Shown: positions 58,640-64,000 of the stretch, piece after piece
Position numbering within the stretch: position 1 is the stretch's first letter
Layout of the letters: each line of letters starts with the position of its first letter
Source: Sphingomonas sanxanigenens DSM 19645 = NX02
GTDB lineage: Bacteria; Pseudomonadota; Alphaproteobacteria; Sphingomonadales; Sphingomonadaceae
NCBI RefSeq assembly: GCF_000512205.2
Contig: NZ_CP006644.1
Location: forward strand, 4,602,501 to 4,666,500
DNA: 64,000 nucleotides
Direction of reading: 5' to 3'
Program-made: the position numbers and the translations under genes
Notes under the pieces: model-generated
Told to the model about the DNA's origin: nothing
What the model saw: the letters and a program-made list of their open reading frames with translations, nothing else
Databases searched by the model: none

Positions 58640-60652
58640 ATGGGCAGGCCGTTCAACGCGATCCAGGAAACCATGCTGCTTGCCATCACCGAGGCGTTCT
58701 TCGCCGATCGGGTGATGGCGATCCCGCCCGAGCAGGTCGTCGACAACATCCAGCACCAGTTCGGACTGATCGAGGGCAGCGCGCGCGACACGATCGGCCT
58801 GTCGCTCTATGCGCTCGGCGCCGCGCTCGGCGGCCCTCTCTTCCTGCTCAAATCGCCGCGCGAGCGCATGGAGGTGATCGAGGAGCGGCTGGCGAAGTCG
58901 CAGATCGACCTGCTGCAGGACCTCGCCCGCACCCGCGGCGTGATCTACGCCGGCTATTACGGCCATTGGGAAGGCTGCACCGAAGAGGATAATCTCCACA
59001 ACCCGGTGCTGAACCAGATCGGTTTCGTGCTGCCCAAATATCGCGTCCGCAATCCCGCCACCGACGTCGAGATCAAGCCGCAATATGAGCGTGAACTGAC
59101 CCACAAGGATTTCGTCGGCCATGGCGCGGTGCCGGCGAGCGTCGGCGTGATCGTGGTCGGGTCCGGCGCGGGCGGCGCGGTCGCGGCGGCGACATTGGCG
59201 AAGAAATGGGGCCATGACGTGCTCGTGATCGAGGCGGGGGCGCATTACCCCTCGACCCGCATCACGCATGAGGAACGGCGGATGACCGCCAAGCTTTTCG
59301 TCAACGGCGCGCTGCAGACGAGCAGGGACAATGATTTCATCATCTTCCAGGGCCGCTGCGTCGGCGGATCGACGGTGATCAACAACGGCATCGCGCTGCG
59401 CATGAAGGAGCCGGGGCTGACGCACCCGCAGGCGCGCGACGTGTTCCTCGACTGGGAATCGATCGGCGCGCCGGTGGACGAGGCGGCGTTCAACGCAGCC
59501 TATGAATCGATCGAGGAAAGGCTGGAGATCGGCGAGATCGAGCATCGCAGCGGCCGCAACAACGGCCCGCATTTGCTGAACGGCTGGAAGCTCCACGCCG
59601 CGGCGACGGGCGATCCCAGGGACCAGACGGCGATCACGCGCTGGTTCAAGAAGAATTATGGGCCGGCCTCCGCCGGCGCGCATTGTGCCTATTGCGGCTA
59701 TTGCAACACCGGCTGCCCCTATGGCCGCAAGCATGGCATGGCCCAGTCCTACCTGCTCGACGCGCGCAAGGCCGGCGCGCGCATCCTTGCCGAGGCGACC
59801 GTCAGGCGCATCCTGTGGCGCGACAGCGAGGATGGCGACGGCCGCAAGGTCGCCACCGGCGTCGAGGTGGAGCTGGAGGACGGATCGACCTGCCGGATCG
59901 CCGCGACCACCGGCGTCGTCGTCGCCGCCGGCACCATGGCGTCGAGCCGCCTGCTCGACGACAGCGGCATCGAGAATACCGGGCGCGACATCTCGCTCAA
60001 CATCGCCTGCCCGGTGGTGGGGCTGATGCCCCCCGGCCATCAGGTCAATGCGTGGGACGAGGACCAGATGGCGACCTATGTCGATCGCGGCGACTTCCTG
60101 ATCGAGTCGCACTTCCAGCCGCCGATGAGCATGTCGACCTTGATGCCGGGCTGGGGGCCCGAGCATCACCGCCGCATGCTCAACTATAACCGGCTGGCAT
60201 CCGCCGGCGTGCTGTTCCCGGCGGATCGGTGCGGGCGGCTGGAGGGTGGCAAGCTGGCGTTCAAGCTGTCGCCGCACGTCGAGCTGCCGCTGCTGCGCCG
60301 CGCGCTCGCGGCGCTGATCGACGTGCATTTCAGGAATGGCGCGATCGAGGTTTACCCCGCACTCGCCCGCGGCGACACGCTCTATCCCGGGATGGACGTC
60401 GACGCCTTCCTGAAGGACCGTATCCGCGAAGCGGACGACGTCACCCTGTCGAGCTCGCATCCGCACGGCGGCAACTGCATGAACGCGGATCCGAAGAAGG
60501 GCGTGGTCGATCTCGACTGCCGCGTCCACGGCACCGCCAATGTCCTCGTGACGGACGCCAGCGTGCTTCCGAGCTGCATCCGCGTCAACGCGCAGCTCAC
60601 GACTATGGCGATGGCGCGCTATGCCACCGCGCGCGCCGATCCTTTCGCCTGA
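58640..60652 (+). CDS. GMC-type FAD oxidoreductase with a Cys-rich insert
   Basis: 670 aa. An N-terminal helical region of about 150 residues comes before the FAD site V-V-G-S-G-A-G-G-A (about 172). G-G-S-T-V-I-N-N-G, a segment C-A-Y-C-G-Y-C-N-T-G-C-P-Y-G (about 349-362) and the final H-P-H-G-G-N-C-M-N, V-T-D-A-S-V-L-P-S are typical of the long-chain alcohol oxidase branch of GMC enzymes. The Cys-x2-Cys-x2-Cys-x3-Cys-P insert looks like a ferredoxin-type cluster site and would allow electron transfer instead of O2 use. Substrate unknown. Confidence 0.85.
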   Translation: MGRPFNAIQETMLLAITEAFFADRVMAIPPEQVVDNIQHQFGLIEGSARDTIGLSLYALGAALGGPLFLLKSPRERMEVIEERLAKSQIDLLQDLARTRGVIYAGYYGHWEGCTEEDNLHNPVLNQIGFVLPKYRVRNPATDVEIKPQYERELTHKDFVGHGAVPASVGVIVVGSGAGGAVAAATLAKKWGHDVLVIEAGAHYPSTRITHEERRMTAKLFVNGALQTSRDNDFIIFQGRCVGGSTVINNGIALRMKEPGLTHPQARDVFLDWESIGAPVDEAAFNAAYESIEERLEIGEIEHRSGRNNGPHLLNGWKLHAAATGDPRDQTAITRWFKKNYGPASAGAHCAYCGYCNTGCPYGRKHGMAQSYLLDARKAGARILAEATVRRILWRDSEDGDGRKVATGVEVELEDGSTCRIAATTGVVVAAGTMASSRLLDDSGIENTGRDISLNIACPVVGLMPPGHQVNAWDEDQMATYVDRGDFLIESHFQPPMSMSTLMPGWGPEHHRRMLNYNRLASAGVLFPADRCGRLEGGKLAFKLSPHVELPLLRRALAALIDVHFRNGAIEVYPALARGDTLYPGMDVDAFLKDRIREADDVTLSSSHPHGGNCMNADPKKGVVDLDCRVHGTANVLVTDASVLPSCIRVNAQLTTMAMARYATARADPFA

Positions 60653-60721
60653 GCCGGGGCGCAAGCCGCTTCCTTCGTTCGAATTTCGCCTTATGAGAAG
60701 CGGCTCTGTGGGAGGCGCGGG

Positions 60722-62428
60722 ATGATCATCGGCATCGATCTGGGGACGACCAACAGCGCCGCCGCGCTCTGGCGCGACGGCGAGTCGGTGCTGATTCCCA
60801 ACAGCCTGGGCGATCTGCTGACGCCGTCCGCGGTGGGGCTGACCGACGATGGCGAGGTTCTGGTCGGCATGGCCGCGCGCGATCGCCAGCCGACGCACCC
60901 CAAGCTGACCGGCACCGTGTTCAAGCGGCTGATGGGCACGCACCAGCCGGTGCGCATCGGCCGGCGCGATTTCTCGCCCGAGGAACTCTCCGCGCTGGTG
61001 CTGCGCAACATCAAGGCGGATGCCGAGGCCTTCACCGGCGAGACGGTGGACCAGGCGGTGATCACCGTGCCCGCCTATTTCAACGATCGCCAGCGCAAGG
61101 CGACGCGCCGCGCCGGGCAGATGGCGGGGCTCACTGTCGAGCGGCTGATCAACGAGCCGACCGCCGCCGCGCTCGCCTATGGCATCCATCAGCGCGACGA
61201 TGGCGCGCCCTTCCTGGTCTTCGACCTTGGCGGCGGCACCTTCGACGTCTCGATCGTCGAGATCTTCGACGGCATCATCGAGGTGCGCGCCTCGGCCGGC
61301 GACAACCGGCTGGGCGGCGAGGATTTCAACCATCTGATGGTCCAGCTCGCCCGCGAGAAGATCGACCCCAAGGGTAAGCTGGGCGATCCCAACGATCCCG
61401 CCATCGTCGAGCTGATGCGCGCCGCGGCCGAGCGCACCCGCCGCGCGCTGACCGACCGCCAGACCGCGCCGTTCAGCCTGGTCTGGAAGGGCGAGGCCTA
61501 TGAGGCGGACGTCGATGCCGACGAATTCGAGCAGCGTTGCGAGCCGCTGATCGCGCGGCTGCGCGAGCCGGTGCTGCGCTCGCTGCGCGACAGCAACATC
61601 AAGGTCGACGGGCTCAGCGAGATCATCATGGTGGGCGGCGCCACCCGCATGCCGGTGGTTCGCCGCGCGGTCACCCGCATGTTCGGCCGCTTTCCCAACA
61701 CCACCCTCCACCCCGACCATGCGGTGGCGCTGGGGGCGGCGGTGCAGGCCGGGCTCAAGTCCCGCGACGCGGCGCTGAAGGAAATCCGCCTTACCGACGT
61801 CTGCCCCTTCACCCTAGGTGTCGACACCGCCGAGCGCGACTTCAAGGGCAATGTCCGCACCGGCATCTTCGCCCCGATCATCGAGCGCAACACGGTGCTG
61901 CCGGCGAGCCGCGTCAACATCTTCTCGACGATGCAGGACAATCAGCGCGAGGTGCTGTTCAACGTCTACCAGGGCGAGGCCCGCGACGTTTCCGCCAATG
62001 TCCATCTCGGCAAGGTCAGCGTGCCGGTGCCGCGCGGGCCGGCGGGCACGGTCGCGATCGAATGCCGCTTCAGCTACGACGCCTCGGGCCTGCTGGAGGT
62101 GGACGTCACCGTGCCGCAGACCGGCACCACCCGCCAGCTGGTGATCTGCGACGAAGAGGATGCCGCGGCCGACCGCGACATCGAGGGACGGCGCAAGGCG
62201 CTCGCCGCGCTCAAGGTCCACCCGCGCGAGGAGGATCGCAACGCCGCGACGCTCGCGCGTGCCGGCCGCTGCTATGAATCGCTGCTGAGGGAGCGGCGCG
62301 ACTATATCGGCAAGGTCATCACCCACTTCCTGTCGGTGCTCGACGCGCAGGAACCGCGCGCGATCGAGGAAGCCCGCGGCAATCTCGAGGCGCTGCTCGA
62401 TGAAATCGAGGGTGAGCGCTACTTGTGA
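60722..62428 (+). CDS. hscC: Hsp70-family chaperone HscC
   Basis: 568 aa, shorter than DnaK (about 630). I-G-I-D-L-G-T-T-N-S, V-P-A-Y-F-N-D-R-Q-R-K-A-T, N-E-P-T-A-A-A-L-A-Y-G, D-L-G-G-G-T-F-D-V-S and M-V-G-G-A-T-R-M-P form a complete ATPase domain. The substrate domain is followed by a short lid, without DnaK's acidic tail. This is the HscC (Hsp62) type. The next gene overlaps its stop and encodes the likely J-like partner. Confidence 0.9.
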   Translation: MIIGIDLGTTNSAAALWRDGESVLIPNSLGDLLTPSAVGLTDDGEVLVGMAARDRQPTHPKLTGTVFKRLMGTHQPVRIGRRDFSPEELSALVLRNIKADAEAFTGETVDQAVITVPAYFNDRQRKATRRAGQMAGLTVERLINEPTAAALAYGIHQRDDGAPFLVFDLGGGTFDVSIVEIFDGIIEVRASAGDNRLGGEDFNHLMVQLAREKIDPKGKLGDPNDPAIVELMRAAAERTRRALTDRQTAPFSLVWKGEAYEADVDADEFEQRCEPLIARLREPVLRSLRDSNIKVDGLSEIIMVGGATRMPVVRRAVTRMFGRFPNTTLHPDHAVALGAAVQAGLKSRDAALKEIRLTDVCPFTLGVDTAERDFKGNVRTGIFAPIIERNTVLPASRVNIFSTMQDNQREVLFNVYQGEARDVSANVHLGKVSVPVPRGPAGTVAIECRFSYDASGLLEVDVTVPQTGTTRQLVICDEEDAAADRDIEGRRKALAALKVHPREEDRNAATLARAGRCYESLLRERRDYIGKVITHFLSVLDAQEPRAIEEARGNLEALLDEIEGERYL

Positions 62429-64000
62429 GCCGCCCCGGCTGGCCCTGGGACAGGCTGGGGATCGGGCGAACGCCGGATACACGCGCGATCCGCCGCGCCT
62501 ATGCCACCGCGCTCAAGGCGATCGACCCCGAAACCGATCCCGACGCCTTCCGGGCACTGCGCGAGGCCTATGAGCAGGCGCTGGCGTTGGCGCCCTATGC
62601 CGCCGACGCGCCGGAGGAAGACGACGAGGTCGACGGGGACGCGGCGGACGGGGACGCGTTCGGGCACGAGGACGATGCCGCGTCGGCCGAGCCGTTGCAC
62701 TGGCGGGGGCCGGACGACGCCGACGCCGGACCCGGCACCGTCGAATGGGCGATCGGCAGCGAGACGGATGACGGCTGGCCGGCCGATCCCGATCCATTCC
62801 CGCAATCGGACGCGCCCGACGCGCCAGACGCGCTCGAACAGGCGATCGGGCGGCTCCACGCGCAGCTTTGCGACGAGGGCGCCGCACCGGATGAGCTGGC
62901 GCGCAGCGCCGAGGCCGTGCTCGCCGCGATCGATGTCGCGCCGCTCGATCGCGCCGACGAAGCCGAACGCTGGCTGTGCCACATGCTGATCGAGCGCTCG
63001 CCACGATCCGATCCGGTGCTGATCCCCGTCGCCCGCCATTTCGGCTGGCACCGCGAGGCGGCGACCTATCGGCGGAACATGCCGATCGCGCAGGTGGTCG
63101 AGCGCGCGCGCGCCGCGCATTATCGCGACAACAGCCTGCTCCGCACGGCGGGGGCCCGCCGCGCCTGGGCGCTGCTGACGGGCAAGGTCGCGCCCAGCCG
63201 TTTCTGGCCGGTGACCGCCGTCGATCGCTTCCGGATCGCCGTTCTGCTCGACCGGATCCGCAACGACCATCCCGTGCTGGAGGATGATTTCGATCCCCGC
63301 GCGCTCGCCTGGTGGCAGGCACGCGCGGACGAATGGCGGCGGATCAAGGCGATTGCAGGCTGGCTGCTGATCGTGGCGCCCGCCATCGCCGCCGCGATCG
63401 CCGGGACGATGCCGCGCGGAGACGCGCCCTTCCTCTGGACCTATCCGCCGGTGGCAGCCGCGATCAGCCTCGCCGGCCTCGCCTATCGGCACAGGACGGC
63501 CCAGCCGCCGACCCCATGGGTAGCTGTCGCGCTCGCTTTGCTGTTCCTGCTGTTGCCGCTGGCTGCGCTGGTCCCGGCGACGACGGCGTCGGTGCTGTTG
63601 CTCGCGGTTGCGTCCGTGATCGGCTTCGTCTTCACCGCCGGCCCCGCCCCCGCCGTCGAGCACCCGCCGCAAACCCTGCTCGCCTTGCTGCACCGCCATG
63701 GCTTGCTGCTGATCGGCACCATCCTGCTGTGGCACGGCGTCGGGCGCATGGACTGGACGCCCTGGCTGCAGATCGCGCTGCCCGCCGGCGTGCTGGGGGT
63801 GGCGGCCGTCTTCCTGCAGGATCGGGCGGAACTGTGGCTGGCGCAGCGGACGCGCGCGCAGCGACGCGTCAGCCGGATTGCGCTGATGCTGCTGTCGCTC
63901 GCCCTCGCCGCCGCCTGGCTGCCCGAGGTGAACACGCATGTCCCGAACGGTGTGCCGCTGGCGGCATCGGCGATGGCGATCGTCGCGCAGCACCTGCTGG
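62425..64000 (+). CDS. DjlB/DjlC-like membrane J-domain partner of HscC (3' end outside window)
   Basis: GTG 62425 (GTGA overlap) opens a frame still open at base 64000 (525 codons). Residues 1-50 (W-P-W-D-R-L-G-I, I-R-R-A-Y-A-T-A-L-K, D-P-D-A-F-R-A-L-R-E-A-Y-E-Q-A-L) match the J-like start of DjlB/DjlC, where the H-P-D tripeptide is replaced by a P-E-T-D-P-D loop. A long acidic disordered stretch (about 60-140) and then several membrane helices from about residue 310 follow. DjlB/C are the dedicated co-chaperones of HscC in E. coli, which fits the overlap. Confidence 0.8.
   Translation, partial: MSRPGWPWDRLGIGRTPDTRAIRRAYATALKAIDPETDPDAFRALREAYEQALALAPYAADAPEEDDEVDGDAADGDAFGHEDDAASAEPLHWRGPDDADAGPGTVEWAIGSETDDGWPADPDPFPQSDAPDAPDALEQAIGRLHAQLCDEGAAPDELARSAEAVLAAIDVAPLDRADEAERWLCHMLIERSPRSDPVLIPVARHFGWHREAATYRRNMPIAQVVERARAAHYRDNSLLRTAGARRAWALLTGKVAPSRFWPVTAVDRFRIAVLLDRIRNDHPVLEDDFDPRALAWWQARADEWRRIKAIAGWLLIVAPAIAAAIAGTMPRGDAPFLWTYPPVAAAISLAGLAYRHRTAQPPTPWVAVALALLFLLLPLAALVPATTASVLLLAVASVIGFVFTAGPAPAVEHPPQTLLALLHRHGLLLIGTILLWHGVGRMDWTPWLQIALPAGVLGVAAVFLQDRAELWLAQRTRAQRRVSRIALMLLSLALAAAWLPEVNTHVPNGVPLAASAMAIVAQHLL

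Overview
The window reads as a chromosome segment of a GC-rich alphaproteobacterium, most likely a sphingomonad (Sphingomonas or a close relative). The host half carries genes typical of that group: a TonB-receptor/sulfatase locus, DUF3182, DUF899, DUF2945, a periplasmic isoquinoline-oxidoreductase-type molybdoenzyme with a three-haem cytochrome, and lepA. No species can be fixed without a database search.

Bases 1-27134 are the right-hand part of a temperate phage. It sits at the 3' end of a tRNA-Pro gene (27135-27211, minus strand). A tyrosine integrase (25841-27259) lies at the junction and its reading frame runs through the tRNA. Two divergent regulators around 12267-12364 (a small Cro-like protein leftward, a CI/LexA-type repressor rightward) split the element. 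The leftward operon (12267 down to 1) is early/replicative: a CII-like protein, a protein built from 37 nearly identical 20-residue repeats, a GapR-like/Rmf-like fusion, an AAA+ ATPase, nucleases, an SF2 helicase, a DNA methyltransferase and a replication-type protein. It ends with a NusG-like protein and an HNH nuclease, where late genes probably begin outside the window. The rightward side has a short lysogeny operon (12364-14036) and a long accessory operon (14138-25705) of tightly overlapping small genes: a C5-cytosine methyltransferase, a PAPS-reductase-like ATPase, a Gp37/Gp68 protein, an ASCH-like protein and a sulfotransferase-like protein. Both the cro/cI gap and the start of the accessory operon carry 17-bp palindromic operators of one family, and two candidate promoters there are built almost identically. 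This suggests one repressor regulon controlling both.

From 27260 the host chromosome follows. 27351-35705 is a redox/regulatory block: a cNMP-binding thioredoxin-reductase-like flavoprotein, a single-domain receiver plus the relic of another, a zinc-type alcohol dehydrogenase, a FixJ-type regulator, and a three-gene molybdenum hydroxylase operon with a triheme cytochrome c. An ATAC-N4-GTAT palindrome lies in front of both arms. 35822-43887 holds lepA, membrane and stress-type genes (DUF899, DUF2945, DUF3182, hydrolase, haem-oxygenase-like protein, hemerythrin), some with possible EcfG-type promoters.

44242-46938 has tRNA-Tyr, rlmB and two paralogous lipoproteins. 46956-54380 (minus) is a complete-looking sulfate-ester scavenging operon: TonB receptor, MFS transporter, TauD/AtsK-type dioxygenase, sulfatase, and the formylglycine-generating enzyme that would activate the sulfatase. 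It has a long untranslated leader. The right end holds a ferredoxin, an AlkA-type glycosylase, an S9 peptidase, a MITE-like palindromic repeat, a GMC oxidoreductase, and an HscC-type Hsp70 overlapping its probable membrane J-like partner, which runs off the window.
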